Part shown: positions 8,988 through 16,696 of the stretch, piece after piece
Layout of the letters: each line of letters opens with the position of its first letter
How positions within the stretch are numbered: position 1 is the first letter of the stretch
DNA from: Malaciobacter halophilus
Lineage (GTDB): Bacteria > Campylobacterota > Campylobacteria > Campylobacterales > Arcobacteraceae
Assembly (NCBI RefSeq): GCF_002837275.1
Contig: NZ_NXIF01000027.1
Span: 1-64,000 of the forward strand
Reading direction: 5' to 3'
DNA length: 64,000 bases
Notes under the pieces: generated by a model
Told to the model about the DNA's origin: nothing
What the model saw: the letters and a program-made list of their open reading frames with translations, nothing else
Database searches by the model: none
Program-made: the position numbers and the translations under genes

Positions 8988-9023
8988 CCTTTTTGCATAT
9001 ATACAAATTGTATAGCAAAAAGG
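8988..9023 (-). promoter_or_regulatory. leader hairpin covering the flagellin ribosome-binding site
   Basis: Top-strand CCTTTTTGC (8988-8996) is fully complementary to GCAAAAAGG (9015-9023), and inside it TATACAA (9000-9006) pairs with TTGTATA (9008-9014). In the flagellin mRNA this folds the AAAAAGG of the Shine-Dalgarno into a stem ending 8 bases before the ATG. No T-run follows on either strand, so it is not a standard terminator. Confidence 0.55.
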
Positions 9024-9044
9024 ATTAAAGTAAATTTAAGTTAT

Positions 9045-9941
9045 TTAAGTAGTTTCGTTTGGTTCTTGAGTATATTTTTTTATTAATGAAATAAATTTTT
9101 TATTATCATTTAGACCATCAAACTCTTCTTCATTCTCTATTTCTTCCATATATTGTTCATTAAGTTTAAGAGCTTTTTCTAAATCATTAATTGCAAAATC
9201 ATTATATCCTAAAACAGCATGTGCTTTTGCTCTTTGATAAAAAGCATTTGGATAATCATCATCTATTTTTAATGCTTGGTTTGCAAGATGTAGTGCCCAG
9301 TTTGCTTCACTTAATTCTAAAGCTGCTTCTGCTTTATATGTTAAAGCTTCAGGGTCATTTGGTCTTAAATTTAATACATCATCATAAATTTCAATTTTAC
9401 CACTTGCTGTTGTTTCTTGTGCAGCTCTAATCCATAAGGATTGAATAGTATTTGTTTTTTCAATCTCTTTTTGATTTTGAAGTACTTGCTTAGAACGTTT
9501 ATCTAAATCTTTTTCAATTAAACTCATTCTTTTTTCATAATCATCAATTACTTTAGATACTTTTTCATCTACTATATTTCTAATTTTTTGATTTATATCT
9601 CTTATTGAGTTTAATCCAATAACTACCAAAAGAGAAGTAGCAGCAGCAATAATATAAAAAATATTATTTATAGTAGAAGTAGCGTAGTTTATGGCATTAG
9701 TAGATATTTCTACTTCCTTTTCTGCTAACCTTTGATAAAGCTCTACTTTTAGTTTTTTATTCTCTTCTCTTAGTTTTCTTAAATCATTTAGTATATAGTT
9801 TTCAACAAAAGGTGTATATAAAGGTTTTTCTAATTTATCTAACCTTTTTTGAACTTTTGTTTGTTCCTTCTTTGTCAACTCTTGAGCGCTTAGAGTTGAC
9901 AAGAAGATAATTGGTACTAAAAGTAGTAGCAATCTTACCAT
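9045..9941 (-). CDS. membrane-anchored coiled-coil and TPR protein
   Basis: 298 residues. A signal peptide or anchor (about 1-19) is followed by a Lys/Glu-rich helix, a membrane segment near 93-110, a long coiled coil (about 110-165), then about three TPR units (about 175-270: L-R-P-N-D-P-E-A-L-T-Y-K-A, A-N-W-A-L-H-L-A-N-Q-A-L, Y-P-N-A-F-Y-Q-R-A-K-A) and an acidic tail. Function unknown. It starts only 14 bases after the aspartokinase gene of the ectoine operon, with an AGGAG site in the gap, so it may be read from that operon. Confidence 0.65.
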   Translation of the reverse strand: MVRLLLLLVPIIFLSTLSAQELTKKEQTKVQKRLDKLEKPLYTPFVENYILNDLRKLREENKKLKVELYQRLAEKEVEISTNAINYATSTINNIFYIIAAATSLLVVIGLNSIRDINQKIRNIVDEKVSKVIDDYEKRMSLIEKDLDKRSKQVLQNQKEIEKTNTIQSLWIRAAQETTASGKIEIYDDVLNLRPNDPEALTYKAEAALELSEANWALHLANQALKIDDDYPNAFYQRAKAHAVLGYNDFAINDLEKALKLNEQYMEEIENEEEFDGLNDNKKFISLIKKYTQEPNETT

Positions 9942-9955
9942 TTAAATCTCCTATA

Positions 9956-11335
9956 TTAACAAATACAATTATTCTCTTTTGCTAATAACTTATCATATAA
10001 TGTCTCCAATGCAATATCAGAGATATTTTGAGCTACTCCTATATGAAATGAGATTTTAGATGGACTCATATCAAACATCTCAAATGCGATGTTATTCTCT
10101 TTAAGTGCAGCAATTGCATCTACAATAGTAAATGAATCCTCTTTTAATCCAATCCCAACAAGAGTAATAACAGATAAAGAGTAAGTAACAAATATATTAT
10201 CTGGTTTTAATCTTTTATCTATCTCTCTTCTTAAGTTATTAATATTACCTTTTAGGTCTTCTTGCTCTACTAATATAGCTAAATCATCCTTATCAGTCGG
10301 ATAATGATAAGTATTTATATGAAATTCTCCAAAGATTTTTAGTAGCTCAGCTGTAAAACCTATCTCTTCACCTAACATATCTTTTTGAATATGAATTGAA
10401 GCCATATTATCAAGCTTAGCTACTCCTACAAGTTTTTCCATAGGTACTCTTTCACTTAAAATTAGAGTTCCTTTATTTGTAGGATTATTAGTATTTCTTA
10501 CTCTAATTGGAATTTTACTTTTTTTACAATTTAACATTGCATTAAAGTGAAATACGTTAAATCCTTTTGAACTAAGAAGTCTTAACTCTTTAAAAGTTAA
10601 TCTTGGGATAACTTTTGCATCAGGAATAACTCTTGGGTCAACTTCATATACTCCATTTGTATCTGTCCAGTTTTCATACATATCAGCATCAAGAGCATAA
10701 GCTAATTCACCACCAGTAAGGTCACTTCCTCCTCTACTCATAACTGATATTTCACCTTTTGGTGTAACTCCATAAAAACCTGGAACTATAACTTTTTCAT
10801 CATCTTTTAGTGTAAAATGCTTTTTAATATTATCATATGTTTGAGGTTGAACTTTTCCATCAGTATATTCATTATCTAATATAAAACCAAAATCTTCAGG
10901 AAGCATAAGTTTAATATTTAAACCAACTTTTTTCATATAATCAGCAATAATTTTTGCATTATAGTGCTCACCTCTTGATAGAAAAAAAGCTTGTTTTTTA
11001 TCATCTTTTAAATCACAACTAGTTAAATCTTTTTTTAAAGCATCAAGTATTTTTTTCTTTTGGATACTCAAATCATCACAAAGTTTTTCATATTTTTTCA
11101 TAATTGCATCGAAACTATTTTTTGTACTAATTTCAATCTTTTGCTCTAAAAAGTGAGAACCTTCAGTTGCAAGATTTAAAAGATGATCTGTAATTTTTTC
11201 ATCATACTCTTCATCTCTACCTGGTGCTGAAACTACAATAACTTGTCTTTTTTCATCTCTTTTAACTATATCTACTATTTTTTTTATTTGAGTGGAGTTC
11301 TTTACCGAACTTCCACCAAATTTACATACTTTCAT
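9956..11335 (-). CDS. ask: ectoine-specific aspartate kinase (Ask_Ect type)
   Basis: 459 residues. The aspartokinase N-terminus V-C-K-F-G-G-S-S-V, the S-R-G-G-S-D-L-T-G motif and the D-A-D-M-Y-E-N-W-T-D-T-N-G-V motif are clear, followed by a C-terminal ACT-like regulatory region. It phosphorylates L-aspartate, the first step towards aspartate semialdehyde. Its place after ectD is typical of Ask_Ect enzymes, which are tuned to supply ectoine synthesis rather than lysine/threonine. The assignment as the specialised isoform rests on operon position. Confidence 0.88.
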   Translation of the reverse strand: MKVCKFGGSSVKNSTQIKKIVDIVKRDEKRQVIVVSAPGRDEEYDEKITDHLLNLATEGSHFLEQKIEISTKNSFDAIMKKYEKLCDDLSIQKKKILDALKKDLTSCDLKDDKKQAFFLSRGEHYNAKIIADYMKKVGLNIKLMLPEDFGFILDNEYTDGKVQPQTYDNIKKHFTLKDDEKVIVPGFYGVTPKGEISVMSRGGSDLTGGELAYALDADMYENWTDTNGVYEVDPRVIPDAKVIPRLTFKELRLLSSKGFNVFHFNAMLNCKKSKIPIRVRNTNNPTNKGTLILSERVPMEKLVGVAKLDNMASIHIQKDMLGEEIGFTAELLKIFGEFHINTYHYPTDKDDLAILVEQEDLKGNINNLRREIDKRLKPDNIFVTYSLSVITLVGIGLKEDSFTIVDAIAALKENNIAFEMFDMSPSKISFHIGVAQNISDIALETLYDKLLAKENNCIC

Positions 11336-11356
11336 TATCTCTTTCCCTTAGTATAA

Positions 11357-12271
11357 TTATTTTAAAGGTGTAAAATCTTTTAAGCATAAAAATTCTGCTC
11401 TATTTTTTTTCGCTCCAAAAGGTTTTACAGGTCTATTTTGGGTTGAATTATATACAAAAAATGAGTTTGTTCTACTATATGGCGACATGTTGTCACAGCT
11501 ACCATGTAAAACATTACCGTCATGTATTACAAGAGTTCCAGCCTTACCAAAAGCTCCTGTTAATTCGCCTGTTTTCATAATCTGTTCAATTGCATTTGCA
11601 CTAGGTACACCATACATTTGATTTCTCAAAGAGTTTTTATAGTTGTCATCTGGAGTAAATCCCTTACATGAAATATACTTTTTATGACTTCCTTTTATCA
11701 AAAAAAGAGGTCCGTTAAACTCTGTATTATCAGTAAGCATAATCCAAGCAGTTAAGCATCTACAGTTTGGCAAGCCATCTTCTGTGTGCCAAGTTTCAAA
11801 ATCACTATGCCAAGGAAAAGCTTTACCTTTATATGCAGGTTTAATGTTTACTCTACTATGATGTATATAAACGTCACTTCCTAAAAGTTGTCTAACTTTA
11901 TCTAAAATTCTTGAGTCTTTTGATACTTTATCAAAAACTTTACTAAATAGATGTTGGTTAAAAATTGTTCTTAACTCATTACTATTTGGTTCTTTAATAA
12001 ACTCTTCGTTTTTTTGAAGTGTTTTATCTTTAGAAAGTCTTATTAACTCTTCTTTTAATTTTTCTACTTCTTCTTTTGAAAAAAGGTCTGGAAAAAGGAT
12101 GAATCCATTTTTCTCATAACTTTGTAACTCCTCTTCACTTAATGAATGAGTGCCAACTTTTTCTTTACTAAAAACTGTCTTATCAATTCTATTAATTATT
12201 TCTTCTTTTTCTATTCTAGATGGATAAAGGTCAATTATTTGTTTAGTTCTAGATGGATATAAATCCGTCAT
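11357..12271 (-). CDS. ectD: ectoine hydroxylase EctD
   Basis: 304 residues. It is an Fe(II)/2-oxoglutarate dioxygenase that converts ectoine to 5-hydroxyectoine. The iron-binding H-x-D lies in P-W-H-S-D-F-E-T-W-H near residue 154, with the distal His in H-G-S-C-D-N-M-S near residue 250; this matches the EctD signature. The N-terminal D-L-Y-P-S-R element occurs twice (residues 3-8 and 14-19), apparently a small duplication. It lies between a 100-aa unknown gene and the aspartokinase in the ect operon. Confidence 0.93.
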   Translation of the reverse strand: MTDLYPSRTKQIIDLYPSRIEKEEIINRIDKTVFSKEKVGTHSLSEEELQSYEKNGFILFPDLFSKEEVEKLKEELIRLSKDKTLQKNEEFIKEPNSNELRTIFNQHLFSKVFDKVSKDSRILDKVRQLLGSDVYIHHSRVNIKPAYKGKAFPWHSDFETWHTEDGLPNCRCLTAWIMLTDNTEFNGPLFLIKGSHKKYISCKGFTPDDNYKNSLRNQMYGVPSANAIEQIMKTGELTGAFGKAGTLVIHDGNVLHGSCDNMSPYSRTNSFFVYNSTQNRPVKPFGAKKNRAEFLCLKDFTPLK

Positions 12272-12285
12272 TTCTCCTCCTATAC

Positions 12286-12588
12286 TTAAAGTTTAATCTC
12301 TTTTTTCTTTTTATCTGAAAAAACTAAAATGAGTTTTTTTTCATTTTTAAGAATTTTTAAGATACGAAAAACTTCTATTTTTTCAAAGTTTTCAAAATAA
12401 GTATTAATTGTTTCTTGCAAACTATTTACTTCAAGACTTTTATCAAATTCAAGAATCAATGATTTATCATTAAGAATTATCTTTTGATTTGAAGGCACAA
12501 AAGATTTTTCAATTAAAAAATTGAAAAAATCTTTTTTTTGCTCTTTGTTCGTATTATCTAAGTAGTTTTTGATATAAAGAAAGTGCAT
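12286..12588 (-). CDS. unknown 100-aa protein inside the ectoine operon
   Basis: No recognised family. It has no signal peptide or membrane segment. Predicted pattern is a short alpha/beta protein rich in Lys, Phe, Ile and Asn, with three aromatic-hydrophobic helices and beta strands near I-I-L-N-D-K-S-L-I-L-E-F and K-L-I-L-V-F. The start codon lies one base after the ectC stop, and its Shine-Dalgarno (GAGGAT) is inside the end of ectC, so translation is coupled to ectC. That position, between ectC and ectD, suggests a role in ectoine production or its control; this is inference only. Confidence 0.6.
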   Translation of the reverse strand: MHFLYIKNYLDNTNKEQKKDFFNFLIEKSFVPSNQKIILNDKSLILEFDKSLEVNSLQETINTYFENFEKIEVFRILKILKNEKKLILVFSDKKKKEIKL

Positions 12589-12589
12589 C

Positions 12590-12985
12590 TTAATCCTCTA
12601 AAGGATAAACTCCATTTTCATCATGGTTTTCAGTACCTTTTATTGGTGGATTAAATACACATATAAGTCTCATATCTTCCGTACCACCATATAAGTTGTG
12701 ATCATCATGTTCATTTAATGCATACATAACACCATCATAAATCTCATGAACTTCACCAGTTTTTAAATCTTCAATTTTTCCATTTCCAGCTACACAATAA
12801 ACAGCTTCTAAATGGTTTTGATAATGTATGTGAGTTTTTGTATTTGCTCTTATGATTGTCTCATGGAATGAAAATCCCATATTATCACCTTTTAAAAGCA
12901 TTCTTCTACTTGTCCATTGACCTTCTTTAGCATGAACTTCTTTTTGTGTACCTATAATATCTTTATTTATATCTCTAACAATCAT
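12590..12985 (-). CDS. ectC: L-ectoine synthase EctC
   Basis: 131 residues, the usual length. It is a cupin enzyme that cyclises N-gamma-acetyl-diaminobutyrate to ectoine. The N-terminus M-I-V-R-D, the W-T-S-R-R-M-L-L motif, the metal-site region H-I-H-Y-Q-N-H-L-E-A-V-Y-C-V-A-G-N-G, and the C-terminal N-P-P-I-K-G-T-E-x-H-D-x-x-G-V-Y are all present. It follows ectB by four bases. Confidence 0.96.
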   Translation of the reverse strand: MIVRDINKDIIGTQKEVHAKEGQWTSRRMLLKGDNMGFSFHETIIRANTKTHIHYQNHLEAVYCVAGNGKIEDLKTGEVHEIYDGVMYALNEHDDHNLYGGTEDMRLICVFNPPIKGTENHDENGVYPLED

Positions 12986-12989
12986 ATTA

Positions 12990-14270
12990 TTAAAACTCTC
13001 CTGTTAATTTTTCTTTTTTGTCTGCAACTAATTTTTCAATTGCTGTATCAAGACGATTTAGACCTTCTACTAGAGTATCTTCATCAATAATTAATGGTGG
13101 TAAAAATTTTACTACTTGATCTTCACTACCACAAGTTTCTACAATTAGTTTCTCTTCAAAAGCATATTTTGAGATTTCACCTGCAACTGAATTATCACCT
13201 TTAATTTCAAATCCATAAGCTAAACCTCTACCTCTGATCTCTATTTCAAATGTATCTTTATATTTATCAGCAATTTTTTGTAAAGTGTCTTTTAATAAAT
13301 TCTCTTTATATTTAACTGCATTTGTTAAATCATCATTCTGCCAATATTGTTCAATTGCTACTTTAGCTGCAACGAAAGCTAAATTATTTCCTCTAAATGT
13401 ACCTGTATGCTCACCTGGTTTCCATTGGTCTAAATCTGGCTTTAAAAGTACAATAGCCATTGGTAAACCACCACCAATTGATTTTGAAACAGTTACAATA
13501 TCTGGATTAATTCCTGCGAACTCAAAAGAAAAGAACTCTCCAGTTCTTCCATTACCAACTTGAATATCATCAATAATTAATAAAATATCATACTCTCTAC
13601 AAATAGATTCTAACTCTTGTAGCCACTCTTTTGAAGCTACATTTATTCCACCTTCTCCTTGGATAGTTTCAACTATTACAGCTGCTGGAATATCAAGTCC
13701 ACTACTGCTATCTTCTAAAAATTTTCTAAAAATAGCCATAGTATTCATATCTCCAAAGTAACCATCAAAAGGCATAAATGATACATTTGATCTACTAATA
13801 TAACTCTCATCTCTATAATCATCATTTCCTGTAACTGATGATGAACCCTGAGTTAATCCATGAAAACCATTTGTAAAAGAAACAACATTACTTCTTCCTT
13901 TTACTAATCTTGCAAGTTTTAAAGCAGTTTCAACAGCATTTGTTCCAGTAGGGCCTGTAAATTGAATTTTGTAATCTAAATTTCTTGGTGTTAATATTGT
14001 GTCGTTAAATGTTTGTAAAAACTCTTTTTTAGCACTAGTTGCCATATCTAAACCATGAACAACACCATCTTTTTGAATATATTCAATAAGTGCACTACTA
14101 ATATGTTCATTATTATGTCCATAATTTAATGTACCAGCACCAGCAAAAAAGTCAATATAATCTTCTCCTTGCTCATTTGTTAAAATAGCTCCCTTTGACT
14201 TTTCAAAGATTGTTGGGAAGCTTCTAATGTAACCTCTAACTTCAGACTCTAAATTTTCAAAAATTCTCAT
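12990..14270 (-). CDS. ectB: L-2,4-diaminobutyrate transaminase EctB
   Basis: 426 residues, a class III PLP aminotransferase. It makes L-2,4-diaminobutyrate from aspartate semialdehyde with glutamate as amino donor. Visible are F-F-A-G-A-G-T-L-N-Y-G-H-N, G-P-T-G-T-N-A-V-E, the Asp-containing L-L-I-I-D-D-I-Q-V-G-N-G-R-T-G and the PLP lysine in T-V-S-K-S-I-G-G-G near residue 265. Its start overlaps the ectA stop by one base, so the pair is translationally coupled. Confidence 0.96.
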   Translation of the reverse strand: MRIFENLESEVRGYIRSFPTIFEKSKGAILTNEQGEDYIDFFAGAGTLNYGHNNEHISSALIEYIQKDGVVHGLDMATSAKKEFLQTFNDTILTPRNLDYKIQFTGPTGTNAVETALKLARLVKGRSNVVSFTNGFHGLTQGSSSVTGNDDYRDESYISRSNVSFMPFDGYFGDMNTMAIFRKFLEDSSSGLDIPAAVIVETIQGEGGINVASKEWLQELESICREYDILLIIDDIQVGNGRTGEFFSFEFAGINPDIVTVSKSIGGGLPMAIVLLKPDLDQWKPGEHTGTFRGNNLAFVAAKVAIEQYWQNDDLTNAVKYKENLLKDTLQKIADKYKDTFEIEIRGRGLAYGFEIKGDNSVAGEISKYAFEEKLIVETCGSEDQVVKFLPPLIIDEDTLVEGLNRLDTAIEKLVADKKEKLTGEF

Positions 14271-14767
14271 TATTTATTTCCTTTTTTAAATGGGCCTATT
14301 TTAAATAGTACCTCTTTTTCATGACCTTCGCTGAAATCTTCATTATCAAATAATACTGAAGTTTCAATATTTGCATCTAAATCTTTTGCAAATTTTTCAA
14401 AAAATCTTTTTGATGACTCGTTATCTGGTGATATAGTTGTGTGTATATACTCAACATCATTACAAAAATCTCTGTTAAGTATCTCTTGAAGTAATCTTTT
14501 AGCAACAGATTTCCCTCTAGCTCTCTCATCAACTGCAACTTGCCAAATAAAAAGTACATTTTTTTCATTTGGTGCTAAATAACCAGATATAAATCCTATA
14601 GCATCATTATCTAATGTAGCCACACTACAAGTACTTTTAAAATATGTACTTTGTAATAGATACAAGTATTCAGAATTTACATCTAGCGGTTTACATCTCT
14701 TAATTAAATTAAAGATATTTTTACCGTCACTTTTTACCGGTTCTCTTAATTTAATTTCGGTTTCCAT
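14270..14767 (-). CDS. ectA: diaminobutyrate acetyltransferase EctA
   Basis: 165 residues, a GNAT-fold acetyltransferase that N-gamma-acetylates L-2,4-diaminobutyrate. The acetyl-CoA loop is seen as V-D-E-R-A-R-G-K-S-V-A-K-R-L-L near residue 90, and T-T-I-S-P-D-N-E-S-S-K-R-F-F near residue 120 is the conserved EctA C-terminal signature. It is the first gene of the ect operon, with an AAAGGA ribosome site and two palindromic elements immediately upstream. Confidence 0.95.
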   Translation of the reverse strand: METEIKLREPVKSDGKNIFNLIKRCKPLDVNSEYLYLLQSTYFKSTCSVATLDNDAIGFISGYLAPNEKNVLFIWQVAVDERARGKSVAKRLLQEILNRDFCNDVEYIHTTISPDNESSKRFFEKFAKDLDANIETSVLFDNEDFSEGHEKEVLFKIGPFKKGNK

Positions 14768-14777
14768 TATTTATCCT

Positions 14778-14796
14778 TTTACATTATAGATGTAAA
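14778..14796. promoter_or_regulatory. candidate operator 1 upstream of ectA
   Basis: TTTACAT, five bases, ATGTAAA: a perfect inverted repeat (extendable to 8-bp arms at 14777-14797) lying between the ectA ribosome site and the presumed promoter. It has the same layout as the element at 14822-14840, which supports a real protein-binding site. Confidence 0.5.
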
Positions 14797-14821
14797 ATAT
14801 TTACAATTATTTTGTTAATTA

Positions 14822-14840
14822 TTTACATCTTGAGTGTAAA
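14822..14840. promoter_or_regulatory. candidate operator 2 upstream of ectA
   Basis: TTTACAT, five bases, GTGTAAA: the same architecture as operator 1 with one arm mismatch. The centres are 44 bp apart, close to four helical turns. On the ectA strand a TATTAT-like hexamer lies just upstream of it, so a bound repressor would sit over the transcription start. Confidence 0.5.
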
Positions 14841-15044
14841 TTTAGCATAATAAACTTATAGAAAAATTAATTTTAAATGCTAAAACTATACAATTTGTAA
14901 ATAAAATTTTATCATAATTAAGATGCAACTTTTGCATAACTTTTTAATTTTAGACTTTTTTTTAAAAGTAAATTTTATTTAAGAACTCATTGATATAATG
15001 ATTATTAGCCCTTTTGAAACAATTTTAATAAAACAGGATTACAA

Positions 15045-16043
15045 ATGAGTGACTTTAAAATGCCTAAATATATGAGTAATTATAAAGAAGAATTAAGAAG
15101 AGTTGGTTTTGAGTTAGAATTTTCAAATATTCAAATGCAAGAGATTTTAAACTTGTTAAAACAAACATACTCTTTAAAGGAGAAGAAAATAAATAACTTC
15201 TTTTATAAATTAGAGTCTAATTATGGAGATTTTGTCTTAGAGTTAGATTTTGAATTACTTACAAAACAAAAGTTAAAAACTAATGCTTTAGAATTCTTTG
15301 ATAAAGTTGGTATAGATATTAATGAAACTAAGCTTGACGAAATTGAGAATATTTTAGGAACAATTTCTAAAGATTTAGTACCCTATGAGATAAGTACTCC
15401 ACCAATTCCTTTAGATAAAATAGAACTAATTGATGAATTAAGTAAAAAGTTAACACAAGCAGGAGCTCATGGAACGCAAAAAAAAGTATATAATGCTTTT
15501 GGTTTACATATAAATGTTGAATTATCATCTTTAGAAGTTACTTCTATTTTAAATCATTTACAAGCATATGTAATTTTGCAAGACTTTTTAAATAAAGATG
15601 CAAAGGTTGATATTGCTAGAAAAATCACTCCTTATATAGATAATTTCCCAAAAGAGTATATTATTAAAATATTACAAGAAGATTATAAGCCTACGATGGA
15701 AGAATTAATACAAGATTATTTAAAGTTTAATCCTACAAGAAATAGGTCTTTGGATATGCTTCCTATTTTTGCATATATAAATGAAAAACAAGTTAGAAAG
15801 ATATTACCAAAAGAAAAAATAAAACCAAGACCAGCTTTTCATTATAGATTGTCTAACTCTTTAATTGGACAAAAAAATTGGAAAATATCTCAAGAGTGGA
15901 ATAGGTGGCTAATTGTAGAAAAATTAGCAAATAATCATAATGATTTGAAATATTTATCAAAACAGTATTTAGCTCATCTTGATAAATTAGTAAGTTTAAA
16001 AAAATGGGATGAAAAAGTAAGTAAATGGGTAAAAAACCAATAA
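15045..16043 (+). CDS. putative amidoligase (carboxylate-amine ligase superfamily)
   Basis: 332 residues. Motifs of the amidoligase family (PF12224 type) can be read: G-F-E-L-E-F near residue 24, Y-E-I-S-T-P-P-I-P-L near residue 117, F-G-L-H-I-N-V-E-L near residue 158, T-R-N-R-S-L-D-M-L near residue 230 and a late H-Y-R-L-S-N-S. Family members are predicted to form amide or peptide bonds using ATP. The next gene, a glutamine-amidotransferase-like hydrolase, overlaps it by 19 bases, and such pairing is known for this family. Substrate unknown; a gamma-glutamyl or amide conjugate that is made and broken by the pair is a reasonable guess. Confidence 0.7.
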   Translation: MSDFKMPKYMSNYKEELRRVGFELEFSNIQMQEILNLLKQTYSLKEKKINNFFYKLESNYGDFVLELDFELLTKQKLKTNALEFFDKVGIDINETKLDEIENILGTISKDLVPYEISTPPIPLDKIELIDELSKKLTQAGAHGTQKKVYNAFGLHINVELSSLEVTSILNHLQAYVILQDFLNKDAKVDIARKITPYIDNFPKEYIIKILQEDYKPTMEELIQDYLKFNPTRNRSLDMLPIFAYINEKQVRKILPKEKIKPRPAFHYRLSNSLIGQKNWKISQEWNRWLIVEKLANNHNDLKYLSKQYLAHLDKLVSLKKWDEKVSKWVKNQ

Positions 16044-16696
16044 TAGGAATATGTTTACCTAATAAAGGTAATTTTTTTGCAGAATTATTCATACGCTTTA
16101 ATCTTTACTTATCTAATGCAAAAGCTGTAAGTTTAAGACCTAATGAACATGAATTAAAAAATAGTATTGATGGTCTGATTTTAAGTGGTGGTAGTGATAT
16201 TAATCCTTTGTTATATAAAGGAAGAAAAGATGCTCACAACACAAAATTAGATAAAAAAAGAGATGCTTTTGAATTACAGATGATAGCAACTTCTGTGAAA
16301 AGAAAAATTCCTATTTTTGGAATTTGTAGAGGGGCACAACTTTTAAATATTTTTTTTGAAGGTGATTTATATCCTACAATATTGGATTTTGATGAGTATA
16401 TAATTCATAAAAACTCAATTTTCCCTATAAAAGATGTCTATATTAAAAGAAGGACAAAACTTTTTGATATACTAAAAAAAGATAAAGTAAAAGCAAATAG
16501 CATACATAATCAAGCAATTAATAAAGTAGGTAAGACTCTTAAAGTTACAGCTGAATATGAAGGACTTATTCAAGCAATAGAGAAGAAAAACTATCCTTTT
16601 ATGGTAGCAGTTCAATGGCATCCAGAGTATCTATTTTATATAAAAGAGCATCGAGAATTATTCAATGATTTTGTAAAGGCTTGTAAGGAAAATTAA
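16025..16696 (+). CDS. class I glutamine amidotransferase / gamma-glutamyl hydrolase-like protein (PuuD type)
   Basis: 223 residues. I-G-I-C-L-P near the start, L-S-G-G-S-D-I-N-P near residue 60, the nucleophile elbow F-G-I-C-R-G-A-Q-L-L-N (Cys near residue 101) and the His-Glu pair in V-Q-W-H-P-E-Y near residue 199 form a complete Cys-His-Glu triad. PuuD-like enzymes hydrolyse gamma-glutamyl amides. The overlap with the amidoligase gene implies that the two act on the same compound. The next gene begins directly after its stop. Confidence 0.82.
   Translation: MGKKPIIGICLPNKGNFFAELFIRFNLYLSNAKAVSLRPNEHELKNSIDGLILSGGSDINPLLYKGRKDAHNTKLDKKRDAFELQMIATSVKRKIPIFGICRGAQLLNIFFEGDLYPTILDFDEYIIHKNSIFPIKDVYIKRRTKLFDILKKDKVKANSIHNQAINKVGKTLKVTAEYEGLIQAIEKKNYPFMVAVQWHPEYLFYIKEHRELFNDFVKACKEN

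Noticed and set aside
13285-13563. 92-codon plus-strand frame inside ectB
   Set aside because: It is the antisense shadow of ectB, whose enzyme motifs are intact in the other strand.
14923-14937. ATGCAACTTTTGCAT inverted repeat as an ectA operator
   Set aside because: It is about 160 bases from the ectA start and has no second copy with the same spacing. It could equally serve the divergent amidoligase gene or be chance.
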